From: Hafnia paralvei ATCC 29927
Lineage (GTDB): Bacteria; Pseudomonadota; Gammaproteobacteria; Enterobacterales; Enterobacteriaceae
Reading direction: 5' to 3'
Length of the DNA stretch: 64,000 nt
Assembly (NCBI RefSeq): GCF_001655005.1
Contig: NZ_LXET01000013.1
Span: forward strand, 62,001-126,000
The notes under the pieces were generated by a model. It was not told the origin of the DNA. It did not search any database and saw nothing but the letters and a program-made list of their open reading frames with translations. A program made the translations under genes and the position numbers. Below, piece by piece: positions 18,125 through 26,861 of the stretch. How positions within the stretch are numbered: the first letter of the stretch is position 1; each line of letters begins with the position of its first letter.

Positions 18125-18946
18125 TTATACAAAGCGGCAGCTAATGCAGCCCATATTGCCGTAGTCAACGTGGAAGGTATCACCGCGACGCGCCGGAACA
18201 GGTCGAGTGAAGGAGCCCCCCAGAATGATTTGTCCTGCCTCAAGCTGAACATCGTGGGCGGCCAGTTTGTTTGCCAGCCAAGCCACGCCGTTGGCCGGAT
18301 GATTAAGCACCGCAGCGGCGACGCCCGATTCTTCAATCACACCGTTGCGATACATCAGCGCGCTAATCCAACGGAGATCGAGTTCATCCGGCTTAATTGG
18401 GCGACCGCCAAGAATCACACCGGCGTTGGCGGCGTTATCTGAGATGGTGTCGAATACCTTGCGCGGACGCTGGGTTTCGGGGTCAATGTTGTGGCAACGT
18501 GCGTCAATCAACTCCAGTGCAGGGATGACGTAATCCGTTGCGTTGTAGACGTCAAACAGCGTGCAGTTGGGGCCTCGGAGCGGTTTTGCTAAAACGAATG
18601 CCAGCTCGACCTCAATACGTGGCACGATGAAGTTGTCGATGGGAATATCGCTACCGTCTTGGAAGAACATGTCATCGAGCAGAGCGCCATAGTCGGGTTC
18701 GCTAATCTGTGAGCTAGCCTGCATCGCTTTGGATGTTAGGCCGATCTTGTGACCCTTGAGTACACGCCCTTGGTCGATTTTCAGATCAACCCACTGACGC
18801 TGGATCGCATAGGCATCTTCAATTGTGATCTGCGGGTGATCGAGTGAAATTTGGCGGATCTGCTCACGGCTTTGCTCAGCCCGATGTAGGCGATGCGCGA
18901 TCTGGCTGATTGTTGCTTTATCTAACATTGCGTTTTTTGCCGACAT
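18125..18946 (-). CDS. hpaH: 2-oxo-hept-4-ene-1,7-dioate hydratase
   Basis: Metal-dependent hydratase of the fumarylacetoacetate-hydrolase-like superfamily, adding water to 2-oxohept-3/4-ene-1,7-dioate before aldol cleavage. The core DGSDIPIDNFIVPRIEVELAF carries the metal-binding Glu residues, and the C-terminus GDTFHVDYGNMGCISCRFV closely matches E. coli HpaH (267 residues). I chose the ATG at 18946 (273 residues), which has TGAGGT 5 bases upstream and lies 7 bp after the preceding stop; the internal ATG at 18928 would give exactly 267 residues but lacks a ribosome site. Confidence 0.93.
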   Translation of the reverse strand: MSAKNAMLDKATISQIAHRLHRAEQSREQIRQISLDHPQITIEDAYAIQRQWVDLKIDQGRVLKGHKIGLTSKAMQASSQISEPDYGALLDDMFFQDGSDIPIDNFIVPRIEVELAFVLAKPLRGPNCTLFDVYNATDYVIPALELIDARCHNIDPETQRPRKVFDTISDNAANAGVILGGRPIKPDELDLRWISALMYRNGVIEESGVAAAVLNHPANGVAWLANKLAAHDVQLEAGQIILGGSFTRPVPARRGDTFHVDYGNMGCISCRFV

Positions 18947-18953
18947 AGGCACC

Positions 18954-20432
18954 TCAGTTGTTCTCAATTCCGCCAAAGCAGAGATATTTCACTTCCAGAT
19001 AATCCTCGATGCCGTAGCGTGAACCTTCACGCCCAAGCCCGGATTGCTTGATACCGCCAAACGGGGCGACTTCGTTAGAAATCAGCCCTTCGTTGATGCC
19101 GACCATTCCGCTTTCCAGTGCTTCAGCGACGCGATAGATGCGTCCGATGTCGCGCGAATAGAAATAGGCAGCGAGACCGGATTCGGTTTGATTCGCTAAC
19201 CGAATCGCGTCGGCTTCATCATGAAATTTGAAGAGTGGGGCTACGGGGCCGAAGGTTTCTTCGTGTGCCACTCGCATGGATTCATTAACGTCGCGGAGTA
19301 CCGTGGGTAGGTAAAAGAGTCCGCCCAACGGATGCTTTTTACCGCCGGTAAGGATGCGGGCACCGTGAGAAAGCGCATCAGTCACATGCGCCTGCACTTT
19401 GTCGATAGCCGCCTGATTAATCAGCGGCCCTTGCTGTGATGCGGGCTCACTGGCAGGGCCTACGCGAAGCTCATTTACCGCACGCGTCAGGCGCTGGGCG
19501 AATTCATCATAGATGCCGTCTTGCACCAGAATGCGATTGGCGCAAACGCAGGTTTGTCCACTGTTACGAAATTTTGCCGCGAGAGCGCCCTGTACGGCGG
19601 CGTCGAGATCGGCATCGTCAAATACGATAAACGGCGCGTTGCCACCGAGTTCCAATGACAGTTTTTTTACCGTCGCAGCGCTTTGTTCCATCAGTAACTT
19701 GCCGATACGGGTAGAACCGGTGAAGGACAATTTACGAACGATAGGGCTTTGGGTTAGCACGTTGCCAATGGCGGCGGCATCGGTGCCGGTGACGATATTA
19801 AGCACGCCAGCAGGTAGGCCTGCTTCGTGTGCTAGCACCGCCAGCGCGAGTGCTGATAACGGCGTTTCCGGTGCTGGCTTCAATACAACGGTACAGCCTG
19901 CCGCCAGCGCTGGGGCGACTTTGCGGGTAATCATCGCGTTGGGGAAGTTCCATGGTGTAATGGCAGCCACCACACCCACTGGCTGTTTAATCGTGCTGAT
20001 TCGTCGGCCGGGCAACGGTGACGGAATTGTTTCGCCGTAAGTTCGCTTTCCCTCTTCGGCAAACCATTCGATAAAACTGGCACCGTAGGCGATTTCCCCC
20101 ATCGCCTCGGCCTGTGGTTTTCCTTGCTCTAAGCTTAATAGCTCCGCAAGTTCGGCCTGATTTTGCATAATCAATTGGAACCAGCGTTGCAAAATCTGGC
20201 TACGTTGCTTAGCGGTGTGTTTACGCCATGCGGGCAGCGCTTCAGCCGCGGCCTGAATAGCCTGTTCGGTTTCAACGCCAGATAAATCGCTGACCTCGGC
20301 GATGGTGTCACCGTTGGCGGGATTGAGCACTGAAAAGGTGCGTCCATCGGCCGCGCTTTGCCAATGCCCGTTGATATAGGCCTGATGGCGCAATAATCCG
20401 CGCGATATGCCGGTGGTGAAAGGCGATGTCAT
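18954..20432 (-). CDS. NAD(P)-dependent succinate semialdehyde dehydrogenase in the hpa operon
   Basis: A 492-residue aldehyde dehydrogenase closest in pattern to GabD/succinate semialdehyde dehydrogenases. The catalytic cysteine is in FRNSGQTCVCANRI, the general base Glu in LELGGNAPF, and the cofactor loop in TGSTRIGKLLMEQSA. It sits between hpaF and hpaH, 7 bp before hpaH, with its own ribosome site (AAGGA). Succinic semialdehyde is the product of HpaI, so this enzyme would feed succinate into the TCA cycle. E. coli clusters lack this gene at this position. The substrate is inferred from sequence class and context. Confidence 0.88.
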   Translation of the reverse strand: MTSPFTTGISRGLLRHQAYINGHWQSAADGRTFSVLNPANGDTIAEVSDLSGVETEQAIQAAAEALPAWRKHTAKQRSQILQRWFQLIMQNQAELAELLSLEQGKPQAEAMGEIAYGASFIEWFAEEGKRTYGETIPSPLPGRRISTIKQPVGVVAAITPWNFPNAMITRKVAPALAAGCTVVLKPAPETPLSALALAVLAHEAGLPAGVLNIVTGTDAAAIGNVLTQSPIVRKLSFTGSTRIGKLLMEQSAATVKKLSLELGGNAPFIVFDDADLDAAVQGALAAKFRNSGQTCVCANRILVQDGIYDEFAQRLTRAVNELRVGPASEPASQQGPLINQAAIDKVQAHVTDALSHGARILTGGKKHPLGGLFYLPTVLRDVNESMRVAHEETFGPVAPLFKFHDEADAIRLANQTESGLAAYFYSRDIGRIYRVAEALESGMVGINEGLISNEVAPFGGIKQSGLGREGSRYGIEDYLEVKYLCFGGIENN

Positions 20433-20519
20433 GGTTGATCCTTTTTGCTTTTATCGTGCCTTCAAGCCCCGAACCTTCAGCCTATCAACGCAGTGGCAGA
20501 GTGGGGCGAGTGCTTTCAA

Positions 20520-20903
20520 CTAAGACTTAAACAGCGCATGCACGTTGTTTTGTTTGTAATTTAGCTGTGGGTGCAGCTCTTCAATTTCGAACGACAGTGC
20601 TAGATAACGACTTTCCATCAGCGCGGCGAAGTGGGTTTTAATGAGCTCGAATAGCATTTCGCCAACCTGCTGGCGGCTTTCCAGACTGCGTCCGCTGCCG
20701 ATTTTTAGCGTCATATGCACAAAGGCGTAATCATGCTTCCCATCCGCCATTTGCCAAGTGTCTAACCAGATTGCGCGACTGCGGATCCCGCCGATGGGGA
20801 AAATACCGGTATCGGCCAGTGCGGCGTTCACCTTGGCAAATAACGCCGGAAGATCGGCCTGTTGGCGGATATTGTCGGTACATTCAGCGTAGAAATGTGG
20901 CAT
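20520..20903 (-). CDS. hpaF: 5-carboxymethyl-2-hydroxymuconate delta-isomerase
   Basis: A 127-residue isomerase of the tautomerase-like CHMI family. Pro2 (Pro1 after Met removal, PHFYAECTDN) is the expected catalytic residue, and the length matches E. coli HpaF/HpcD (126). It converts 5-carboxymethyl-2-hydroxymuconate to the 2-oxo-3-ene form. It starts 9 bp after hpaD. Confidence 0.95.
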   Translation of the reverse strand: MPHFYAECTDNIRQQADLPALFAKVNAALADTGIFPIGGIRSRAIWLDTWQMADGKHDYAFVHMTLKIGSGRSLESRQQVGEMLFELIKTHFAALMESRYLALSFEIEELHPQLNYKQNNVHALFKS

Positions 20904-20912
20904 AGCAGCTCC

Positions 20913-21770
20913 TTATGCCTGTTCCGGCAGAGGGAAAACGGCGTTGACCTGCCCCGTGCCTGAGCTGGCAAATAGGTCAGTAATGAATTCGACTTTGCCG
21001 TCGTATTTGTCCCAGCCCAGCATGCCAAGCAGCATCACGGTGTCATGCATATTGCCCTCGCCGTAACAGTAATCGGCGTACTCCGGCAGCATTTCGCAGA
21101 ACTCTTTGAATTGGCCTTCGCGCCAGAGCTTGACCACGCGTTCATCCATTTGGTGGTCAAACTCGCGGGTATAGCTGTTCATGCCCTGTTCTGCGCGCTG
21201 ATCGTCAATGAAACGGTGAGAGAGCGATCCGCTGGCGAAAACGGCCACGGTACCGTCGTATTGTTCAATGGCTTTGAGAATGGCTTGACCCAGTTTGCGG
21301 CTGTCTTCAAAGGCGTGAACGGTGCAAAACGCTGAGATAGAGATAACTTTGAAATGCTTATCGCTGTTCATATAGCGCATCGGTACCAGCGTGCCGTATT
21401 CAAGTTTCAGGCTTGGAATATTGTGAGCCTGAGCGCGAACGCCCATGGCACAGGCCTCTTTAGCGATCAGTTGCCCCAGTTCGGGGTTGCCGTCGTAGTC
21501 ATAGGTCATGTCCCGAATAAAATGCGGCAATTCGTTGCTGGTATAGACGCCGCTGAAGTGATCCGCGCAGTTAATGTGGTAGGCGCTGTTGACCAACCAG
21601 TGGGTATCGAACACGATAATGGTATCTACGCCCATTTCACGGCAGCGCTTGCCGATTTCTTTATGGCCATCGATGGCTCCCTGACGGCAACCATGGTTTT
21701 TACCCGGTAGCTCTGATAGATACATGGATGGAACGTGCGTGATCTTGGCTGCTAAGGCTAACTTTCCCAT
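20913..21770 (-). CDS. hpaD: 3,4-dihydroxyphenylacetate 2,3-dioxygenase
   Basis: Extradiol ring-cleavage dioxygenase of the LigB/class III type, opening homoprotocatechuate to 5-carboxymethyl-2-hydroxymuconate semialdehyde. Expected iron ligands are seen in AAKITHVPSMY (His12) and VFDTHWL, with a conserved histidine in SGSLSHRFIDD. The length of 285 residues is normal for HpaD/HpcB. A stem-loop separates it from hpaE. Confidence 0.95.
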   Translation of the reverse strand: MGKLALAAKITHVPSMYLSELPGKNHGCRQGAIDGHKEIGKRCREMGVDTIIVFDTHWLVNSAYHINCADHFSGVYTSNELPHFIRDMTYDYDGNPELGQLIAKEACAMGVRAQAHNIPSLKLEYGTLVPMRYMNSDKHFKVISISAFCTVHAFEDSRKLGQAILKAIEQYDGTVAVFASGSLSHRFIDDQRAEQGMNSYTREFDHQMDERVVKLWREGQFKEFCEMLPEYADYCYGEGNMHDTVMLLGMLGWDKYDGKVEFITDLFASSGTGQVNAVFPLPEQA

Positions 21771-21806
21771 ACATCCTCGCTTGAATAATTTTATATAAGC
21801 TGGGGA

Positions 21807-21832
21807 TTTCCCTGCGGGTTAACGCAGGGAAA
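21807..21832. repeat. Intercistronic stem-loop hpaE/hpaD
   Basis: TTTCCCTGC/GCAGGGAAA, a perfect 9-bp stem with an 8-base loop in the 68-bp gap between hpaE and hpaD. No U tract follows, so transcription probably continues; it may stabilise or tune the messenger. Confidence 0.55.
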
Positions 21833-21838
21833 CAGGTA

Positions 21839-23305
21839 CTACACACCCCATTTAGGGATGGGGTGATCGCCCATCGAAATACAGACGTTTTTCATTTCAG
21901 CAAATACTTCAAAGCTGTATTCGCCGCCTTCACGCCCAGTACCCGATGCTTTTACACCGCCGAAGGGTTGACGCAGGTCACGAACGTTTTGGGTGTTCAC
22001 AAACACCATGCCGGCTTCGATACTGCGTGCTAAACGTAGTACTTTGCTGACGTCCTGAGTCCAGATGTAGGACGCCAAACCATATTCCACGTCGTTTGCT
22101 AAGCGCAGGCCTTCGGCTTCATCTTTGAAAGGCATCAGGCAGGCTACAGGGCCAAATATTTCCTCCTGCGCCACCCGCATGCGGTTGTCTACGTCGGCCA
22201 GTACGGTTGGGCGAAGGAAATTACCGTTTTTCAAATGTGCAGGCAGATCGCTAGGTTTATCAGGGCCACCGGCCAGCAGCGTTGCGCCTTCTTCAATACC
22301 TAAGCGGATGTAGCCGGACACTTTCTCCCAGTGCTGGCGACTGATAAGCGCACCGACTTGAGTGTTAGGGTCTTGCGGATCGCCAACACGCAGGCGGTTG
22401 GCGCGCTCGGCAAAACGTTTAACAAACTCGGGGTAGATGCTTTGTTGAATGAAGATACGTGAGCCGGCGGTGCAGCGTTCGCCGTTGATAGAGAAAATCG
22501 TGAAGAGCGCTGCGTCCAAAGCGCGTTCAATATCCGCATCTTCAAAAATCAGCACAGGAGATTTGCCGCCCAGCTCCATTGAATATTTTTTCAGCCCCGC
22601 GTTTTTCATGATGTTGCGGCCGGTTGCTGTGCCGCCGGTAAAGGAAACTGCGCGGACATCATGATGGCGAACCAGAGCGTCACCCGCTGTGGCGCCGTAG
22701 CCTTGTACTACGTTGAGCACGCCGGCAGGAATACCGGCTTCTAACGCGAGCTCCCCTAAACGATCGGCGGTGAGCGGCGAAAGCTCAGACATTTTCAGCA
22801 CTGCGGTATTCCCGAGCGCTAAGCAAGGCGCAACTTTCCACGTTGCGGTCATGAAGGGCACGTTCCACGGTGAAACCAGCGCACACACACCGACGGGCTG
22901 TACCAACGTGTAGTTGAGCATTTTGTCGTCAACAGGATAGGTTTTGCCGTTCATCTGCTGACATACTTCGGAGAAGAACTCAAAGTTATGTGAAGCGCGT
23001 GGGATCAACACGTTTTTGGTCTGATGAATCGGCAAACCGGTGTCTGCGGTTTCCATAGCCGCAATATCTGGCACGTTTTCATCAATTAAATCGCCCAAGC
23101 GACGCATCAGACGGGCGCGCTCTTTCATTGGGAGATTGGCCCATTTGGGAAAAGCTTCTTTGGCTGCAGCGACGGCCTGATAAATTTCGACTTCTCCACC
23201 TGAGGCAACTTCGGCTAATACTTCACCGGTGGCTGGGTTGGTGGTTTCAAAATACTGCTTGCTGGTAACGTTTTTACCGTCGATCCAATGATTTACCTTT
23301 TTCAT
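21839..23305 (-). CDS. hpaE: 5-carboxymethyl-2-hydroxymuconate semialdehyde dehydrogenase
   Basis: A 488-residue aldehyde dehydrogenase oxidising the ring-cleavage semialdehyde with NAD+. The catalytic Cys is in FSINGERCTAGSRI, the base Glu in MELGGKSPV, and the N-terminus (MKKVNHWIDGKNV) is that of HpaE/HpcC. The start overlaps the hpaG2 stop by 4 bp. It is the third gene of the meta operon. Confidence 0.95.
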   Translation of the reverse strand: MKKVNHWIDGKNVTSKQYFETTNPATGEVLAEVASGGEVEIYQAVAAAKEAFPKWANLPMKERARLMRRLGDLIDENVPDIAAMETADTGLPIHQTKNVLIPRASHNFEFFSEVCQQMNGKTYPVDDKMLNYTLVQPVGVCALVSPWNVPFMTATWKVAPCLALGNTAVLKMSELSPLTADRLGELALEAGIPAGVLNVVQGYGATAGDALVRHHDVRAVSFTGGTATGRNIMKNAGLKKYSMELGGKSPVLIFEDADIERALDAALFTIFSINGERCTAGSRIFIQQSIYPEFVKRFAERANRLRVGDPQDPNTQVGALISRQHWEKVSGYIRLGIEEGATLLAGGPDKPSDLPAHLKNGNFLRPTVLADVDNRMRVAQEEIFGPVACLMPFKDEAEGLRLANDVEYGLASYIWTQDVSKVLRLARSIEAGMVFVNTQNVRDLRQPFGGVKASGTGREGGEYSFEVFAEMKNVCISMGDHPIPKWGV

Positions 23306-24066
23306 CTCAGGCTTTCCTCATAATCGGTTTGGCTGATAATGCGGTTGACCAGACGAGCTACGCCCTCAACCTCAACAATCACTTCGTCTCCCGGTACTAC
23401 GTCTGACAGACCTTTGGGGGTTCCGGTGGCGATCATGTCGCCGGGTTGGAGTGTCATAAATTCGCTTAAATAGGCGATCAAAAACGGGATATCAAAAATC
23501 AGATCGGCAGTGGTACCCCGCTGGCGGAGCTCGCCGTTGACGTAGGTGCTTAGCGCTAAACGATGTGGATCGGGTATTTCTGATTTATCAATAATCCACG
23601 GGCCAATAGGCGTGAGGGTATCGCGGCTTTTTACCCGCAAATTGGGGCGATAGTAGTTCTCTAAATAGTCGCGAATGGCGTAGTCGTTGCAGACGGTATA
23701 ACCCGCCACGTAGTCCATGGCTTCATCCGGCGTTACCTGATGCGCGGTTTTTCCGATAACCACCACCAGTTCGGATTCATAGTGCATGTATTCAACGTTA
23801 TCTGGGCGTACCGAGATCTGCTGGTGGCCAGTTAATGAATTTGGCGCTTTGATGAAGATCAGCGGTTCTTCCGGTGCTTTAAACTCTAATTCAGCGGCGT
23901 GATCGGCATAGTTCAGGCCGAGCGCAAACAGGGTGCCTTCGGCAGGGGGGAGCCATTCCACTTGTTCGGCCGTGAGTGTGGTTCCGTCGGGTAAACAAAC
24001 CCGCAGTTGTTCATCCACGGTGACATCAAATTTTTTCCCTTGATAGCGGATACGAGCGTGTTTCAT
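23302..24066 (-). CDS. hpaG2: HpaG C-terminal-type subunit (OPET decarboxylase / HHDD isomerase)
   Basis: A 254-residue protein of the fumarylacetoacetate-hydrolase fold corresponding to the C-terminal half of E. coli HpaG/HpcE. Metal-ligand segments are visible (EPLIFIKAPNSLTGHQ, MHYESELVVVIGK, LQPGDMIATGTPKG). In E. coli the two halves are one 429-residue polypeptide; here the ATG overlaps the stop of the N-terminal-type gene by 4 bp (ATGA), so translation is probably coupled and the enzyme should assemble from two chains. Separate HpaG1/HpaG2 subunits are known in other bacteria. Confidence 0.9.
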   Translation of the reverse strand: MKHARIRYQGKKFDVTVDEQLRVCLPDGTTLTAEQVEWLPPAEGTLFALGLNYADHAAELEFKAPEEPLIFIKAPNSLTGHQQISVRPDNVEYMHYESELVVVIGKTAHQVTPDEAMDYVAGYTVCNDYAIRDYLENYYRPNLRVKSRDTLTPIGPWIIDKSEIPDPHRLALSTYVNGELRQRGTTADLIFDIPFLIAYLSEFMTLQPGDMIATGTPKGLSDVVPGDEVIVEVEGVARLVNRIISQTDYEESLR

Positions 24067-24707
24067 GCTGTTTCTCCCGTCCTTTTGGGTTGTAAACGCA
24101 CGCTGTTCTCCAGCGTAGGAAGACCGGCGGCTTTGATAATGATGTTATCGCCCGGTTTGATGCTGACGCGCTGCTGAGGTGTACCGAGTAGGATGACATC
24201 GCCAGGCTGTAGGGTGGCAAAATCGCTCAGGGCGCAGAGTAGCTCGGCGGCAGAACGATTCAGATCGGCGGTGCTCCAACGATTGGCTTCTTGACCGTTG
24301 ATTTCAGTCACGATTTCAATGGAGTCTACGTTGGCAAGCGGCGCTAGCTCGCCTAACGGACAAAATCCATCACGGCATTTGGCTTTGATCGCGGGGCGAT
24401 AGAATGAGGTTTCCGGCAGACTGACATCGTTCGCCAGAGCATATCCGGCGATGTAATTTGCTGCATTAGAAGCTGAGACTTTGCGCGCCGTTTTGCCAAT
24501 CACCAAGGCAATGGTTGCGCCGCTACACACCTCTTCACCCTGAGGAAAAGGAATGGCATCACCGCTGCGGATCACGGTATTGCGCGGCTTGATAAACCAA
24601 ACCGGCGTTTGAGGTGGTGTTTTATAGGGCGGTTGCAGAAATGCATCGTGCCAAGCTTCTGTCTGGCTACGGTGATTGAGCGCAACGGCAAAGACGGTGC
24701 CTTTCAT
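24063..24707 (-). CDS. hpaG1: HpaG N-terminal-type subunit (OPET decarboxylase / HHDD isomerase)
   Basis: A 214-residue protein matching the N-terminal half of E. coli HpaG/HpcE, first gene of the meta operon. It retains the fold features PVWFIKPRNTVIRSGD, CSGATIALVIGKTARK and LQPGDVILLGTPQQ. It begins about 370 bp from the divergent hpaR, with a CRP-like site and candidate HpaR operators in between. The end overlaps hpaG2 by 4 bp. Confidence 0.9.
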   Translation of the reverse strand: MKGTVFAVALNHRSQTEAWHDAFLQPPYKTPPQTPVWFIKPRNTVIRSGDAIPFPQGEEVCSGATIALVIGKTARKVSASNAANYIAGYALANDVSLPETSFYRPAIKAKCRDGFCPLGELAPLANVDSIEIVTEINGQEANRWSTADLNRSAAELLCALSDFATLQPGDVILLGTPQQRVSIKPGDNIIIKAAGLPTLENSVRLQPKRTGETA

Positions 24708-24819
24708 AAGCGACTCCTTTGAAAACGGTCGAATTAGTGCGATAAATGGTTTTTATTAATATGTTAATGATCATGTTTTAATCCTTGTTTAACATTTAGG
24801 CAACTGAATCAACTTGAAG

Positions 24820-24835
24820 TGTGATCTTGGTAACA
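24820..24835. promoter_or_regulatory. CRP-like site upstream of hpaG1
   Basis: TGTGATCTTGGTAACA matches 9 of 10 defined positions of TGTGA-N6-TCACA. It lies about 113 bp upstream of the hpaG1 start and would give catabolite control of the pathway. Confidence 0.5.
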
Positions 24836-24927
24836 ATGTTTTTACATATGAAGATATTATTTGTCTATTAATCAGTTTGTTATGATTCTTTATAAGAAAT
24901 TAATCATCTGTGGTGTAACCTTTCATA

Positions 24928-24940
24928 AACATATGATGTT
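24928..24940. promoter_or_regulatory. Candidate HpaR operator
   Basis: AACAT-ATG-ATGTT is a perfect inverted repeat of the size bound by MarR-family dimers, in the hpaR/hpaG1 gap. A shorter related repeat AACA-A-TGTT lies at 24832-24840. Assignment to HpaR is inferred from position only. Confidence 0.35.
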
Positions 24941-25078
24941 CGCTAAATAAAATTATTTAGTTATTAATAAGATTCAATTTAAACTCATGGTAAGTACATG
25001 TAGAATGCCGAAATGTACCTATAATCAAATTTATGGTTGCCACCTGATGTTGGCTGATTTTGTGAAGAGTGCTCCGTT

Positions 25079-25549
25079 ATGCATGAATCTTTAACTATTG
25101 CTTTGCTGCAGGCTCGGGAAACGGCGATGGGTTTTTTCCGTCCGATTTTGAAAAGTCACAATTTAACTGAGCAGCAGTGGCGTATAATTCGCGTTTTGGC
25201 CGATGGTCAGTCAATTGATTTTCATGAGCTTTCATGTAAAACCTGTATATCGCGCCCTAGCTTGACGGGGATCTTAACGCGTAAGGAACGCGATAGACTG
25301 ATTCTGCGACTAAAGCCGGTTAGCGATCAGCGTAAGCTGTATATTTCACTGACGCCTGATGGAAAGTTGTTATATGAAAAGGCGCGGTTGCAGGTCGAAG
25401 AGGGCTATCAAGCCATTGAACAGGCATTTTCGAGCGAGAAAATGACGCAGTTGACGCTGCTTTTAGATGAGCTGATTGCTTTGGGGGATTTGGCTTCAGT
25501 TTCAGAACATGATGAGTCACCGAGCAGAAGTCTTCAAATGGAAAAGTGA
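25079..25549 (+). CDS. hpaR: MarR-family repressor of the hpa meta operon
   Basis: A 156-residue MarR-family winged-helix regulator. The N-terminus (MHESLTIALLQARETAM) and the recognition region (CISRPSLTGILTRKERD, with KPVSDQRKLYISLTPDG as wing) match E. coli HpaR. It is transcribed away from hpaG1. HpaR represses the meta operon and its own gene and is relieved by HPA compounds in E. coli. Confidence 0.94.
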   Translation: MHESLTIALLQARETAMGFFRPILKSHNLTEQQWRIIRVLADGQSIDFHELSCKTCISRPSLTGILTRKERDRLILRLKPVSDQRKLYISLTPDGKLLYEKARLQVEEGYQAIEQAFSSEKMTQLTLLLDELIALGDLASVSEHDESPSRSLQMEK

Positions 25550-25774
25550 TATATTGTTATACGAAATGTGCTTTATTTATTTCTGTGTATGAAAATAAGG
25601 CTATTTAATTTTAATTAGTTGTTTTTGGATGTTTTTATTTTTTACCAAATTGTGCGGTAGTTTATAATCATATATTATATATGACATGAGTTTAATGCTA
25701 AGCACAAATTGAAAAATATGATGATAGTATCGTTGTTAAATTAATAGGATCGCCATTTTAGATGTAGAAATCCT

Positions 25775-26413
25775 ATGAAAATTAATAAAGCGCTTTCACC
25801 TGCGACAGCGATTCTAGCTATTATTGTTGCTACTTTTCCTCTACTTGCTATCTTAAAATTACCTCTTGCTCATGGGACTGTGGTTCAGGTCATTGAAGAT
25901 GCACAGTCTGTCTGGCTGCTTTTTGGCGCGATTTTTACTTGGTGTTATATGAAGCCATTAACCCTTCCTTCGCGACAGAAGGTATTTTGGTGCTGGGCTA
26001 CAGTATGGTGGATGGTTCTTTTGGGACGGGGTATTAGTTGGGGACGTGATTTTTTTCCAGAGGTAAATAAGATTTACTTTAGGACTATTTCAGTCGTTCT
26101 TATTGGTACGCTATTACTTATGCTTTTAATCCCTGCATTACGTAAAGACATTGCCATAAGGTTTAAATACCAAAGTATTCCTCTATGGACAGTATTACTG
26201 ATGGTCGTAAGCTTCCTTATTTCTGATACGATTGAACATCATCGTTTATTATCTCCGCTTTTTATTAGGGATCGACAGTATCAGGATTTGTTAGAAGAAC
26301 TCTATGAGCTCCCGTTTATGCTGTGCTTATTTAGTGTTGCTTATGGCATTATGCGGTCAGATAAAAAATTGCATCGCAAGGAACGTCTTGCGCTTATCGA
26401 GTCTTATCACTAA
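25775..26413 (+). CDS. Unknown multi-pass membrane protein
   Basis: I do not recognise this 212-residue protein. It has about five or six hydrophobic helices (near residues 10-30, 45-60, 70-88, 105-125, 138-155 and 180-195), short loops and a basic C-terminus. The first helix looks like an uncleaved anchor. Base composition is AT-rich, like its flanks and unlike the neighbouring hpa cluster. It is monocistronic, ending before a GC-rich hairpin at 26464-26486. The long regular frame and codon use suggest a real gene, perhaps acquired. Confidence 0.7.
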   Translation: MKINKALSPATAILAIIVATFPLLAILKLPLAHGTVVQVIEDAQSVWLLFGAIFTWCYMKPLTLPSRQKVFWCWATVWWMVLLGRGISWGRDFFPEVNKIYFRTISVVLIGTLLLMLLIPALRKDIAIRFKYQSIPLWTVLLMVVSFLISDTIEHHRLLSPLFIRDRQYQDLLEELYELPFMLCLFSVAYGIMRSDKKLHRKERLALIESYH

Positions 26414-26861
26414 ACGTTCTCGTATGAAGAAAGCCTTCAAAAAAGTAGAAGAGTAGGAAAAATGTGCGCCGAAGGTTTAGGCGCACTATGTTGATGAACT
26501 TTCATGTTGATGAACTTTCCTAAATTTTTCTGGCAATATAATTTCATAGAAAATTATTTTTTCTGATACGATATCCTTGCAATGCAAATGGTATTTTTTG
26601 CTTTGATTTTGTTACCTTTTTTTTATATATGGCAAATTATCATGATAGTGCTTGCGTAAAAGTACCAAACATGAGTTAATGCCTACGGTTTGTAATGCAG
26701 AACCAGTATGAAAGACATTTTAGTAAAGCAGTTCTTTGTTTAGCGATGTGTATCACTTCGCTCATGAATTTCCTTCTTTAGTGCTCCCGTACGTCCTCTG
26801 ATAGAACAGACCTTTTTCGCCCGAGAGCGGCGACTCTACTTTAAATAAATTAGGAAATATC
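26414..26861 (+). promoter_or_regulatory. csp upstream region with long probable 5' leader
   Basis: A gene-free AT-rich stretch. It starts with the hairpin GTGCGCC/GGCGCAC (26464-26486), which has only a weak T tract, followed by a perfect 16-bp tandem repeat ATGTTGATGAACTTTC x2 (26488-26519). The remainder leads into the cold-shock gene; genes of this family usually have 5' leaders of about 150 bases that fold and respond to temperature. I could not find a convincing cold box. Confidence 0.45.

Larger units (their letters stand above)
24708..25078. promoter_or_regulatory. Divergent hpaR / hpaG1 control region
   Basis: A 371-bp AT-rich region between the repressor gene and the operon it should control. 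It holds a CRP-like site (24820-24835) and short inverted repeats (24832-24840 and 24928-24940). The octamer ACATATGA occurs twice (24844-24851 and 24929-24936). Control of the E. coli counterpart by HpaR and CRP is established knowledge; the individual sites here are proposals. Confidence 0.6.
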
